20,365 bases of DNA, taken from the IMG/VR virus record IMGVR_UViG_3300024999_000477, positions 1 to 20,365 of that record, one strand, 5' to 3'. The DNA is from a virus. The notes beneath the pieces were generated by a model, which was given only the letters and a program-made list of their open reading frames with translations, ran no database searches and was not told where the DNA came from. Shown here piece after piece: positions 11,327 to 18,854 of this stretch. The first letter of the stretch is position 1. The number at the start of each line of letters is the position of its first letter. The position numbers and the translations under genes are program-made.

Positions 11327-13324
11327 ATGAAAACCATTAAACTCCAATCGTTATCCCTTAAAAACTTCAAGGGTGTAGAGGATTTTACTCTTGATCTGAA
11401 CGGTAAAAACGTTGACATATTCGGGAGAAATGCAACAGGCAAGAGTACGCTTTTTGACTCTAGCCAGTGGTTACTTTTCGGGAAAGATTCATCAGGAAGA
11501 ACGGACTACCAAGTGAAACCGCAGGATGAGAACGGAAACGAACTTCATCACTTAGATTGCATTGTCGAAGGAGTTTTCATGGTTGATGGAAAACCTCTCA
11601 AACTCAAGCGTCAACTATCAGAAAAGTGGGTAAAGAAACAGGGAACCCAAGTGAAAGAGTTTACTGGCAATGAAGCGAAATATTGGGTAAACGATGTCCC
11701 GGTAAAGGCCAAGGATTACGTCCTTGAAATAAACATGCTCATAAAAGAAGACATCTTCAAACTCCTGACGAATCCCCTCTATTTCAACACGAACGAGAAG
11801 GGTTTTGGGTGGCGGGAACGGCGTAAAATTCTGTTCGAGATATGTGGGAATATATCGGATTCGGATGTCATTGACTCGTTAGTTACCATTGGCGATAAAA
11901 GTATGTTGGATTTACAGATGGTTATTAACTCAGGCAGGACGATTGAGAATCATAGGCTGGTCGTTGCTGAGAAGATTAAAATCACTAAATCCCAAATGGA
12001 TGGGATACCTTCTCGGATCAACGAACAGCAACGAAATATCACAGAAGATGTCACTGATTATACAGCGATAGAAACCTCCGTACAGGACCATAAGGCCATC
12101 TTACAGGCGATTGAGCTTGAGTTGGCTACGAACGCCAAGGGAGCTAGTCTATACCGCCAGAAACAGCAACAGGCGTATAAGCTACAAGGCGAGTTGGATA
12201 CTCGAAAACGAGAACTTGACGCTATGGGTGGGGCAGCATTAAAGAAGTTGGTTGACGAAAAAGCAAAGTTGGAAAACGAAAAATTAACCACATCTTCAGG
12301 TATTTCGTTACTTAGCAACAAAATCAATGTTTGGAATGAAGAACTAAAAGTGATGGCCGATAAAGTCATCGAGCTTCGTAAAACATGGGCAGAAGAGAAC
12401 GCTAAACAATTTGTCCCTCCTACTGGTTTTAATTGCCCAACTTGCGAACAACCTCTACCCGAAGGAAAAACACAGGAGAAAATAGACAAACTGAAAGAGA
12501 ACTTTGACAAGGATAAGGCGCAAACCCTTCAGTCTATACGCAATGACGGGCAGGACAATACGAGACGAAAAGAATCTTTTACCGAAGAACTTGAAATTGT
12601 AAAAGGTAATCTTTCAACCAAAGAAGCCGAGATTGAACAAATTAACAACCGTATTTCTGAACTTGAAAAACAAATAGAACTCGAACAAGCACCGCCCGAG
12701 GAACCAAATTACTTCCTTGATGAACAATACGGAGTCCTCTTTGATCGGCTTAATGAGCTAAATGTTGAGTTAGGCAAACCTATCGAAGATACCGCTTCCG
12801 AAATCCTAGCCAGAAAGCAAGAAATAACCTCCCTCATCGAATCCCTGAACAAAACTCTCAACCAAAAGGAAGTAGTCGAAAAGGCTAAGATTCGCATTGA
12901 CGAACTAAAGGCAGAAGAAGGCAAGTTGGCTGATGAACTAAACAGCTACGAGCGTCAGGATTATCTAATTAAACAGTTCACAACTACCAAGGTCAAGATG
13001 CTTGAGGATAGCATAAATAACCGATTCAAGACGGTAAAATTCAAACTGTTTGACACGCTTAATGACGGAACTGAAAAAGAAGTTTGCCGGACGCTAGTTA
13101 ATACAAATGGGGTATGGGTGGAATTTGATGGGGCGAATAATGGGGGGAAGATTGTAGCCGGCCTATCAATTATCGAAATGTTATCGGAATATTACGGGGT
13201 ATCCTGCCCAATTTTTATTGATAATTTTGAGTCAATCACGGGCGTAGTGGATGTTAAATCACAGGTTATCAAGCTCATTGTGAGCGAATCAGATTCTATC
13301 TTGAAAGTGGAGGTACAAGTGTAA
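11327..13324 (+). CDS. SbcC/Rad50-like AAA ATPase of the phage recombination module
   Basis: 665 residues. The N-terminal ABC half has Walker A GRNATGKST at residues 33-41. A long coiled coil is broken by a zinc hook CPTC at 370-373, and the C-terminal half has a signature-like NNGGKIVAGLSIIEML (about 605-620) and Walker B CPIFIDNFES (627-636). This is the Rad50/SbcC/RecN plan: a DNA-end-processing ATPase that dimerises through the hook. It overlaps recT by one base (TAATG), so it likely acts with the annealase in phage recombination. The usual nuclease partner (SbcD) is absent; the metallo-beta-lactamase-fold protein after recT is a candidate partner. ATG 11327 has a purine-rich site GGAAGAGG. 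Confidence 0.9.
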   Translation: MKTIKLQSLSLKNFKGVEDFTLDLNGKNVDIFGRNATGKSTLFDSSQWLLFGKDSSGRTDYQVKPQDENGNELHHLDCIVEGVFMVDGKPLKLKRQLSEKWVKKQGTQVKEFTGNEAKYWVNDVPVKAKDYVLEINMLIKEDIFKLLTNPLYFNTNEKGFGWRERRKILFEICGNISDSDVIDSLVTIGDKSMLDLQMVINSGRTIENHRLVVAEKIKITKSQMDGIPSRINEQQRNITEDVTDYTAIETSVQDHKAILQAIELELATNAKGASLYRQKQQQAYKLQGELDTRKRELDAMGGAALKKLVDEKAKLENEKLTTSSGISLLSNKINVWNEELKVMADKVIELRKTWAEENAKQFVPPTGFNCPTCEQPLPEGKTQEKIDKLKENFDKDKAQTLQSIRNDGQDNTRRKESFTEELEIVKGNLSTKEAEIEQINNRISELEKQIELEQAPPEEPNYFLDEQYGVLFDRLNELNVELGKPIEDTASEILARKQEITSLIESLNKTLNQKEVVEKAKIRIDELKAEEGKLADELNSYERQDYLIKQFTTTKVKMLEDSINNRFKTVKFKLFDTLNDGTEKEVCRTLVNTNGVWVEFDGANNGGKIVAGLSIIEMLSEYYGVSCPIFIDNFESITGVVDVKSQVIKLIVSESDSILKVEVQV

Positions 13325-14376
13325 TGGCAAGCGATATCGCAGTAAAAGAACAACCTATGTCGGAGAGATTTATGCTTAAAGTAACGGCATTATTTAACAC
13401 AAATGTCGGTGATATAGCCTTAACTAATTTCCAGAAACGATTAGCTCAAAACTACTTTATCGTTGCCGATAATGTCCTGAAAAAAGCAGAGGAAAAACGA
13501 TTAAAGAAGTCAGAGGATTACAGGGATCCCCTACCTTATACATGGGCCAGTATTAATATGGAGGAACTTGCCGAGAGTGTTGTGGCGGCCGCTAGGGTTG
13601 GTTGGGACCCTACGCAAGACAATCACGTTGGCCTTATTCCATTCAAGCAAAACGGGGTGAATAAGTACGGAATAACCTTCATGCCTGGATATAAAGGTCG
13701 TCAACTAAAGGCAGTAAAATACGGTCTTGATGTACCGGATAACGTCATTGTTGAGCTTGTTTATTCCACCGACAAGTTCAAGTCCCATAAAAAGGATCAC
13801 AAAAACACGATAGAACATTATGAGTTTGATATCTTAAATGACTTTGAGCGCGGTGAAATTGTAGGAGGCTTTTATTACCACATATTCTTTGAGCATCCCG
13901 AGAAAAACAAACTCGTTATTTTTTCGCTGAAAGACATCCTGAAAAGGAAGCCAGATAAGGCATCGGCAGAGTTTTGGGGCGGAGAAAAAACGGTTTATGA
14001 AGATGTTTTAAAGGATGGGAAAGTGGTATGGAAGGACGGTAAAAAGGTTCAAAAGAGGGTACAGGTACAATCTGAGGGCTGGTATGAAAAAATGTGCTAC
14101 AAGACTGTGTTTATAGCTGCCTACAAAGATATCACTATTGACAGTCAAAAGATCGATGACGATTACCTGCGACTAAACCAACTTGAAAACGAGTTCAAGG
14201 AGGCTGAAGTCGAGCAAACGATTACTGAAAACGCTAACGGTAATGTAATCGACATCGTATCCGAGGACGTTCCAAACGACCACGAATCAGGGGAAGGTAT
14301 TACCGATGCCGAGATAGTTGAAGCGTACAAGCTGGCTGAAGAGTTGAACAATCCACCAACGGGGCATGGGTTTTAG
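13324..14376 (+). CDS. recT: RecT-family single-strand annealing protein
   Basis: 350 residues. It has the RecT core: LTNFQKRLAQNYFI near residue 38, AARVGWDPTQDNHVGLIPF (about 90-108), the hallmark GITFMPGYKGRQL (about 115-127), and KMCYKTV plus AAYKDITID near the end of the domain. It anneals complementary single strands during phage DNA recombination. The last 60 residues are acidic, as often seen in RecT proteins that bind SSB or partners. It is coupled to the SbcC-like gene by TAATG and is directly followed by the metallo-beta-lactamase-fold gene. Confidence 0.9.
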   Translation: MASDIAVKEQPMSERFMLKVTALFNTNVGDIALTNFQKRLAQNYFIVADNVLKKAEEKRLKKSEDYRDPLPYTWASINMEELAESVVAAARVGWDPTQDNHVGLIPFKQNGVNKYGITFMPGYKGRQLKAVKYGLDVPDNVIVELVYSTDKFKSHKKDHKNTIEHYEFDILNDFERGEIVGGFYYHIFFEHPEKNKLVIFSLKDILKRKPDKASAEFWGGEKTVYEDVLKDGKVVWKDGKKVQKRVQVQSEGWYEKMCYKTVFIAAYKDITIDSQKIDDDYLRLNQLENEFKEAEVEQTITENANGNVIDIVSEDVPNDHESGEGITDAEIVEAYKLAEELNNPPTGHGF

Positions 14377-14377
14377 G

Positions 14378-15121
14378 ATGAATTTAAAAGTTTTAGGTAG
14401 CAGTTCTAGCGGAAATTGCTACCTCCTACAGACAGAAACGGATACCTTGATTCTGGAATGTGGTGTTAAGTACAAGGAAATTCAGAAAGCGTTGAAGTTT
14501 GATTTCTCTATGGTTTGCGGATGCCTTATAACCCACGAACATAAAGACCATTCAAGGGCCATCAAGGAAGTTGCTCTCGCTGGTATTGACTGTTATATAT
14601 CTATGGGGACGCTGAAAACGATGGAAACCCTAAATACTCATAGACTAATGCCTGTTATATCAGGAATGCAGTTCGATGTTGGAGATTTTACAATTTTACC
14701 ATTTGACACTGAGCACGATTGCGCTCAACCACTTGGATATTTAATTTACTACAAGCCGACGAGAGAAAAACTAATATTCGCAACAGATACCTATTTCATC
14801 CGTAATCGCTTCAGTGGATTAGATTATATCCTGTGCGAGTGTAATTATTGCAAAGATACTTTGGACGCAAATATCGAAGCTGGGTATATATCCCGCGAAA
14901 TGAAAAACAGATTATTAGAAAGCCACTTTTCCCTAGAGCATGTCAAAGAGTTTTTATCCGCTAATGATTTGTCGAAGGTTAGGAAAATTGTCTTATTACA
15001 TTTGTCCTACAACAACTCGGATGCAGAAAGAATGGTCAGGGAGATAACAGAGTTAACAGGCAAGGATACGGAGATTGCGGAGGCTGGTAAAAACATACCA
15101 TTGGAACTTTATCCATTTTAA
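14378..15121 (+). CDS. Metallo-beta-lactamase-fold hydrolase (nuclease-like)
   Basis: 247 residues from ATG 14378, chosen because the family begins MxLKVLGSSSSGNCYLL; ATG 14366 in the same frame overlaps recT. The metal-binding THEHKDH motif lies near residues 58-64. Further ligands are the His of EHDC, the Asp of ATDTY, and a late His (LLHLS). The GSSSSGN opening is typical of the YycJ-like branch, members of which are DNA exonucleases. Proteins of this fold often accompany recT in Bacillota phages, so an end-resecting nuclease for the annealase is a reasonable inference. Confidence 0.85.
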   Translation: MNLKVLGSSSSGNCYLLQTETDTLILECGVKYKEIQKALKFDFSMVCGCLITHEHKDHSRAIKEVALAGIDCYISMGTLKTMETLNTHRLMPVISGMQFDVGDFTILPFDTEHDCAQPLGYLIYYKPTREKLIFATDTYFIRNRFSGLDYILCECNYCKDTLDANIEAGYISREMKNRLLESHFSLEHVKEFLSANDLSKVRKIVLLHLSYNNSDAERMVREITELTGKDTEIAEAGKNIPLELYPF

Positions 15122-15128
15122 AAATAAA

Positions 15129-15149
15129 GGGGTAGCCCATAACTACCCC
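15129..15149 (+). other. GGGGTAG/CTACCCC hairpin before the three-repeat gene
   Basis: A perfect 7-bp stem with loop CCCATAA stands between the metallo-beta-lactamase-fold stop and the next ribosome site. No T run follows, so it is not a normal terminator. A near copy occurs at 18813-18832 in the same position relative to another gene. Confidence 0.5.
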
Positions 15150-15168
15150 AATCCTCAGAGGTGAGATT

Positions 15169-15618
15169 ATGACCTACTATATCCAACCTTCGGATTATGA
15201 CATTGCCAAGCAAAACAACATAAACGCAAACGCCCTAAATCTTCGCATAAGAACCTTGGCTTGGCCTATGGAGAAAGCCGTTACAACCCCAGTTGTTCAA
15301 CGTGGAAAGTGGACTAAATACCTAAAAACTGCAGAACAAAACGGCATAAAATCCTCGACCTTTTATAGCCGAATCAGAAAGGGTATCGAACCTAATAAAG
15401 CTGCTACAACCAAAACTATGTCCAATAGTGACTTAATCAAAATGATCAACAAGAAAAGAAGAAACCACCCCCAAGAATTGATGGACTTAGCTCGCGAAAA
15501 CGGCATCCCTCAAGTGAACCTCTGTAAAAGAATAAGACTTGGATGGGATCCAAATTATGCCGCAACTACTCCGGTTGGTAAGCCGGGATTTAGAAAAAGT
15601 GTGGAGGTAAATGCATGA
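15169..15618 (+). CDS. Three-repeat HTH-like phage protein
   Basis: 149 residues from ATG 15169 with AGAGGTGAG upstream. It consists of three repeats of about 32 residues (about 10-41, 52-82, 104-135). Each has the pattern A..NGI....L..RIR.GW.P..AATTP. Each repeat looks like a short helix-turn-helix unit in which a small helix before 'NGI' is followed by 'xRIRxG'. Proteins of this type are common in Bacillota phages with unknown role; DNA binding is likely. Overlaps the next gene by 4 nt (ATGA). Confidence 0.7.
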   Translation: MTYYIQPSDYDIAKQNNINANALNLRIRTLAWPMEKAVTTPVVQRGKWTKYLKTAEQNGIKSSTFYSRIRKGIEPNKAATTKTMSNSDLIKMINKKRRNHPQELMDLARENGIPQVNLCKRIRLGWDPNYAATTPVGKPGFRKSVEVNA

Positions 15619-16175
15619 GGGTAAACTTTCTCAAAATTAAAGGATCATGGCAAGAGGTTAAAGATGCTGCAATGACCACTATCGGCAAGGATGCAGGAGT
15701 AAGCCCTACAAGTGAATGGAAGAGGAGGATGCTACTTTGCGAACACTCTCCGATTAGGAAAATACTTGTTAAGTGGAAATGGGATAATATCCTTTGGTGG
15801 GTGCAGACGCATTTTACTAGGCATCATGTCGGAGTAGAATGGCACGTAAGCACCAGCAGGACGGATAGGACAGGCGTGAACAGGGATGAGGTAGGTTCGC
15901 AAGCTAATCTTATTTCTGTCGAAGGAGAGGCTAATGCACAGGCTATTATTAATATTTCAAGGAAGAGGCTATGTAATTTGGCAAGTGCAGAAACAAGAGT
16001 CGCATGGAGAACATTTTTATGGGAACTAGCAAGAGATGAACCAGAGCTAGAAAGGGTAAGTGTTCCCGATTGCGTTTACCGAGGTTATTGCTACGAATAC
16101 AAGAGTTGTGGATACCACAAGACTCCTGATTATCAAGTTGAGTTAGCGAGATATAGAAAGGGGATAAATCAATGA
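15615..16175 (+). CDS. Divergent ThyX-like (FAD-dependent thymidylate synthase family) protein
   Basis: 186 residues. The stretch EHSPIRK (43-49) and WWVQTHFTRHHVGVEWHVST (61-80) fit the ThyX core. ThyX enzymes carry RHR-x7-S; here R69-H70-H71 then seven residues to S79 keep the spacing, with His replacing the second Arg. The region NISRKRLC and the Cys-rich end (PDCVYRGYCYEYKSCGY) are family-like for phage members; C153, C159 and C165 could bind metal. ThyX methylates dUMP using FAD and folate. Given the altered motif, this copy may make thymidylate, act on another pyrimidine, or have lost activity. Coupled to both neighbours by 4-nt overlaps. Confidence 0.65.
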   Translation: MRVNFLKIKGSWQEVKDAAMTTIGKDAGVSPTSEWKRRMLLCEHSPIRKILVKWKWDNILWWVQTHFTRHHVGVEWHVSTSRTDRTGVNRDEVGSQANLISVEGEANAQAIINISRKRLCNLASAETRVAWRTFLWELARDEPELERVSVPDCVYRGYCYEYKSCGYHKTPDYQVELARYRKGINQ

Positions 16176-16441
16176 AACAACTAGGAATCTCAGTAACAAT
16201 AGACTCTTTCGGAAGGATTACAATCCCCAAATCGTTTAGGCTGTCGATGGGATATGAACCAACTACGCCCTTAGAAATGTTATCGGATGGGAAAGAATTG
16301 CGTATTCGCAAGCATTTTACCGGCTGCATGTTTTGCGGATCAGACGATAAGGTTGTAGCGTGGCATGGGGACAGGGTTTGTAGGGCATGCGCGAGTGATA
16401 TTTTAGCGAAGAGCGTGAAGGAGAGTGTTGAAGATGCTTAA
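16172..16441 (+). CDS. AbrB-like DNA-binding protein with zinc knuckle
   Basis: 89 residues. Residues 1-48 form a SpoVT/AbrB swapped-hairpin domain (VTIDSFGRITIPKSFRLSMG, then LRIRKH). A C-terminal part with CMFCG and VCRACAS gives two CxxC pairs. This N-terminal AbrB plus Cys-pair tail is a known layout of AbrB-type regulators in Bacillota. ATG 16172 has AAAGGGG upstream and overlaps the previous stop (ATGA). Likely a transcription regulator of phage or host genes. Confidence 0.8.
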   Translation: MKQLGISVTIDSFGRITIPKSFRLSMGYEPTTPLEMLSDGKELRIRKHFTGCMFCGSDDKVVAWHGDRVCRACASDILAKSVKESVEDA

Positions 16442-16787
16442 AACGTGGGAAATGATCAAGTTGATGACCGAAAACCGCGATGCAAAATTTAAATGTACTA
16501 ACGGATGCATTATTGATCCGAGAAGGGACTTTGTAATCGGATGCGATAAAGAAGGATATATTAGATTCTTCGAACACGGAGAATTCAGGGATGCCTTCTT
16601 CGACATACACAATAAGTTCGATTGGGATTGGGAATTAGTTCCTCAACCTGTCGATTTCCTAACCGCAGTAAATAGCGGTAAAAAGATACGTCCGGATGAT
16701 GAACCAGCAAGAATTCACGGTTTTAATGAATTGGGTTACTGGTCATTAACTATTGACAGGATAAATGGAAAATGGCTAGTCGAGTAG
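16434..16787 (+). CDS. Conserved phage hypothetical protein
   Basis: 117 residues from ATG 16434; AAGGAG lies ten bases upstream, while GTG 16425 and TTG 16428 are too close to it. It overlaps the AbrB-like gene by 8 nt. The beginning KTWEMIKLMTENRDAKFK belongs to a common type of small phage protein of unknown role. A second half with WELVPQPVDFLTAVNSGKKI repeats the same kind of beta-rich, Trp-containing fold. Last gene of the early plus-strand operon before the GIY-YIG cassette. Confidence 0.65.
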   Translation: MLKTWEMIKLMTENRDAKFKCTNGCIIDPRRDFVIGCDKEGYIRFFEHGEFRDAFFDIHNKFDWDWELVPQPVDFLTAVNSGKKIRPDDEPARIHGFNELGYWSLTIDRINGKWLVE

Positions 16788-16789
16788 TA

Positions 16790-16817
16790 AAAAAATAAGC
16801 CAGATTATTTCTGGCTT
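16790..16817 (-). terminator. Terminator between early operon and GIY-YIG gene
   Basis: AAGCCAG (16797-16803) and CTGGCTT (16811-16817) make a perfect 7-bp stem with a 7-base loop. On the minus strand it is followed by ATTTTTTTAC, a strong T run; on the plus strand only by TCCTTCT. It overlaps the GIY-YIG stop codon and may stop both converging transcripts. Confidence 0.75.
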
Positions 16818-17314
16818 TCCTTCTCCTTATTAAGATTATCTTCAGCCATCTTGCAAATTTGCTGACTAAACGAACGTTTCTCCTTTTCTGATAGTTTTAG
16901 TATTTTATCATGTAGATCCCTGTCAATCGTTATGGTGACATTTATCCTGCTTGGGCGAGATATTTTCTTAGCTATACACCTATCTGATAATCCTCCTGTT
17001 CCAGTGAAGTTTAACGGAGGTATTAACGTTGAGATGTAAAACTTTTCTCTTTCTAATCTAGCTAATTCATTATCTATTCTTACGACTTTTACAATTCTAG
17101 CATTCTTTATGCCATCGCATCCTATATGGCAGCTATTTCCCATATAAGATTTAAGGCGAAAACCAAAATTATTAGTTTTTCCAACATACATTAATGATCC
17201 AAATCCGTCAAAGATAAAGTAAATTCCTCCTATTCCTTCAAGTAATTGAATGTCAGTCATATTGAATGCTACTTCATCGTCGAAATCAATGTCCTTAATC
17301 GCAAGATTACTCAT
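16805..17314 (-). CDS. GIY-YIG nuclease fused to a ribbon-helix-helix domain
   Basis: 169 residues. GIYFIF (about 29-34) and YVGKTNN (about 43-49), Arg in FGFRLKSY, Glu in ARLEREKFYI and Asn in PPLNFTG form an apparently intact GIY-YIG catalytic set. The C-terminal 45 residues (INVTITIDRDLHDKILKLSE, then SFSQQICKMAEDNL) form a ribbon-helix-helix DNA-binding domain, taking the place of the usual NUMOD or HTH modules. ATG 17314 has AAGGGAG upstream and overlaps the previous small RHH gene by ATGAGTAA. Orientation is opposite to the surrounding genes. A homing-type mobile nuclease is likely. Confidence 0.85.
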   Translation of the reverse strand: MSNLAIKDIDFDDEVAFNMTDIQLLEGIGGIYFIFDGFGSLMYVGKTNNFGFRLKSYMGNSCHIGCDGIKNARIVKVVRIDNELARLEREKFYISTLIPPLNFTGTGGLSDRCIAKKISRPSRINVTITIDRDLHDKILKLSEKEKRSFSQQICKMAEDNLNKEKESQK

Positions 17315-17486
17315 GATTATCTCCCTTTCTGGTTTCCCAATACTTCTTTAGACCAAGATCAATTAGGTCGCGAATTGCCAGTCCTTTGGCAGGTAATGTA
17401 TCCACATCTTTTCTGTATTCGTCAATCCTCTTTACCTGTTCCCCTGAAATCATTAAATTAAAGCGTATTAAATTATCCTTAGCCAT
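17307..17486 (-). CDS. Small ribbon-helix-helix protein (cassette regulator)
   Basis: 59 residues, ATG 17486 with TAGGAGGGG upstream. The pattern fits CopG/Arc-type proteins: a strand NLIRFNLMIS, helix EQVKRIDEYRK, and a second helix AIRDLIDLGLKKYW. It is the first gene of a two-gene minus-strand operon and overlaps the GIY-YIG gene by 8 nt. Direct repeats ATGGACA lie just upstream, so it may repress its own promoter and the divergent one. It resembles antitoxin-like RHH proteins, but its partner is a nuclease with an RHH domain of its own. Confidence 0.75.
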   Translation of the reverse strand: MAKDNLIRFNLMISGEQVKRIDEYRKDVDTLPAKGLAIRDLIDLGLKKYWETRKGDNHE

Positions 17487-17506
17487 GGTTATCCCCTCCT
17501 AAAAAT

Positions 17507-17535
17507 ATTATATCAGACAGGTATAGTATGGTCAA
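17507..17535 (-). promoter_or_regulatory. Promoter of the RHH / GIY-YIG cassette
   Basis: On the minus strand TTGACC (17535-17530), a 17-bp spacer and perfect TATAAT (17512-17507) lie just before the AGGAGGGG site of the RHH gene. One of the best promoters in the window. Confidence 0.85.
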
Positions 17536-17539
17536 CTTA

Positions 17540-17588
17540 TCCATGTTTCATACGTTGGTTTATATGGACAACATGGACATGTATATGG
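17540..17588. promoter_or_regulatory. Operator-like repeats between divergent promoters
   Basis: ATGGACA occurs at 17564-17570 and 17573-17579 (9-bp step), then ATATGG at 17583-17588 and the inverted TCCATG at 17540-17545. Short direct repeats of this size are typical targets of ribbon-helix-helix dimers. They overlap the plus-strand promoter. Confidence 0.5.
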
Positions 17589-17594
17589 TATACT
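17565..17594 (+). promoter_or_regulatory. Promoter of the replication gene group
   Basis: TGGACA (17565-17570), an 18-bp spacer and TATACT (17589-17594) on the plus strand, divergent from the cassette promoter. It should drive the genes from 17703 onward. Its -35 element is one of the ATGGACA repeats. Confidence 0.6.
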
Positions 17595-17702
17595 ACTAAT
17601 ATAGGAAGGAACGAGGTGAAAACTAATAATTGGGGAACATAAGAAGTCCTTGTCACCATGAATTAAAGTAATCGAAATAATTAAAAATAAGGAGTGAGAA
17701 CA

Positions 17703-18089
17703 TTGTCAAAAACTATAGAAAAAAGCGTTCTTGAAATGGCAAAGGGTGCCCTAATCGAACAATTTAACACTGAATTTGTAAAGATAGGTTCCAATATCCT
17801 CGACCCGAATACCGATGCTACTAAGGCCCGTAAAATTACCCTGACATTAACATTTAAGCCGGATGAAAACCGCGAATTTATTGGATGGGAAGCCCAAGCC
17901 AAATCTACTCTTGCACCCGTTATGCCGGTAGCGACGAGATTCTTCCTCGGTACAGACAAGGATGGGGTTCCTGTTGCTACAGAGATTGTTCGCGATGATC
18001 CAAACCAAGTTCGTATTTTTGATGAACCGGAAGATGGCCAACCCGAAGTCCAAGAATCTAAAGTATTAAAATTTGGAGGCGTGAAATAA
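17703..18089 (+). CDS. Phage protein of the type often annotated 'replication terminator protein'
   Basis: 128 residues from TTG 17703; AAGGAG (17689-17694) is eight bases upstream, and GTG 17694 overlaps that site. It contains ILDPNTDATKARKITLTLTF (about 32-51) and AKSTLAPVMPVATRFFLGTD, typical of a conserved Bacillota phage family that carries this annotation, although I know of no proof of such a role. An acidic, Pro-rich tail follows. It is one base from the next gene, which is a usual partner. Confidence 0.75.
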   Translation: MSKTIEKSVLEMAKGALIEQFNTEFVKIGSNILDPNTDATKARKITLTLTFKPDENREFIGWEAQAKSTLAPVMPVATRFFLGTDKDGVPVATEIVRDDPNQVRIFDEPEDGQPEVQESKVLKFGGVK

Positions 18090-18803
18090 ATGATTGAAGC
18101 AGCATTGAGATACCTTAACAGTTTCCGCGACATTCAAGTGATTCCTCATAATGGCCTTAACTTCACAAACGACAAACTTTATCAACTTCCTGAAGATGTT
18201 CCGGCTGTATTCTCTACCAAAACATTAGCGAGTCTAGTTGAACTGATTATTAAAGAACACTCTCACGACTCACTGAATGACCTTATTGTCCATGTCGATA
18301 GTCCAACTAAGGTAAACGTCCACACAACCCTTCGTGGGCATCTTGACCGCTTTAATCTTTACTCTGCTACTGCCGAACTTCCGAGGATTACACTTGATAA
18401 TTACATTGATCTCGAAGCCATGAACATCTTACTAAAAAGTGCATTTGTGCAGAACGGAACTCGTGATGAACTCATTAAGGTACTAGGACAAGTTGTTGAG
18501 GATGCTATTAAGACTAGTGTTGACGATGGCATGTCGCAGACGGTAACCGTAAATACAGGTGTTCGCTCGCTTGCCAAAATGGAAATGCCTACGATTGTGA
18601 AGCTGGCACCTTACCGGACGTTTATCGAAGTTCCTCAGCCCGAAGGTGAATTTCTACTTCGTTTAAGAAAGGGACCGGAGGCCGCGTTATTTGAGGCAGA
18701 CGGTGGGGCGTGGAAGATGGCTGCTCGTCAGAATATAAAGCAGTATTTCGAGGTTGCGCTTGTCGGATTAATTGAGGCCGGAAGGGTTATTGTTACTGAG
18801 TAG
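18090..18803 (+). CDS. Conserved phage protein, perhaps DUF2303/YfdQ-like
   Basis: 237 residues, starting directly after the previous stop (GGAGG 13 bases upstream). No catalytic motif is seen. The C-terminal third (TIVKLAPYRTFIEVPQPEGE, then FLLRLRKGP) recalls the end of DUF2303 proteins, with an Arg-rich strand and a beta-sandwich-like composition. This is a weak match by eye. It is paired with the 'terminator-type' gene and precedes the replisome organiser, so a role in replication or DNA handling is likely but unproven. Confidence 0.6.
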   Translation: MIEAALRYLNSFRDIQVIPHNGLNFTNDKLYQLPEDVPAVFSTKTLASLVELIIKEHSHDSLNDLIVHVDSPTKVNVHTTLRGHLDRFNLYSATAELPRITLDNYIDLEAMNILLKSAFVQNGTRDELIKVLGQVVEDAIKTSVDDGMSQTVTVNTGVRSLAKMEMPTIVKLAPYRTFIEVPQPEGEFLLRLRKGPEAALFEADGGAWKMAARQNIKQYFEVALVGLIEAGRVIVTE

Positions 18804-18812
18804 AAATAATAA

Positions 18813-18846
18813 GGGGTGGTTACGGCTACCCCATCCCTTTAGGGGT
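18813..18846 (+). promoter_or_regulatory. Alternative hairpins covering the ribosome site of the DnaD-like gene
   Basis: GGGGTGG (18813-18819) can pair with CTACCCC (18826-18832). The same ACCCC (18828-18832) can instead pair with GGGGT (18842-18846), which contains the ribosome site of the gene at 18855. The two pairings exclude each other, so this could tune translation. A similar first hairpin occurs at 15129-15149. Confidence 0.4.
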
Positions 18847-18854
18847 GATTTCAG

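Noticed and set aside
12058-12510. 150-codon minus-strand ORF opposite the SbcC-like gene
   Set aside because: Ser/Phe-rich translation typical of the reverse of coiled-coil coding DNA; no ribosome site or domain.
17611-17670. Very short leader peptides (8 or 12 codons) before the gene at 17703
   Set aside because: Purine-rich sites exist, but the frames are too short and the starts too ambiguous to support.
17681-18133. 150-codon minus-strand ORF opposite the replication-region genes
   Set aside because: No ribosome site, no domain, and it covers the well-supported gene at 17703 and a gene junction.
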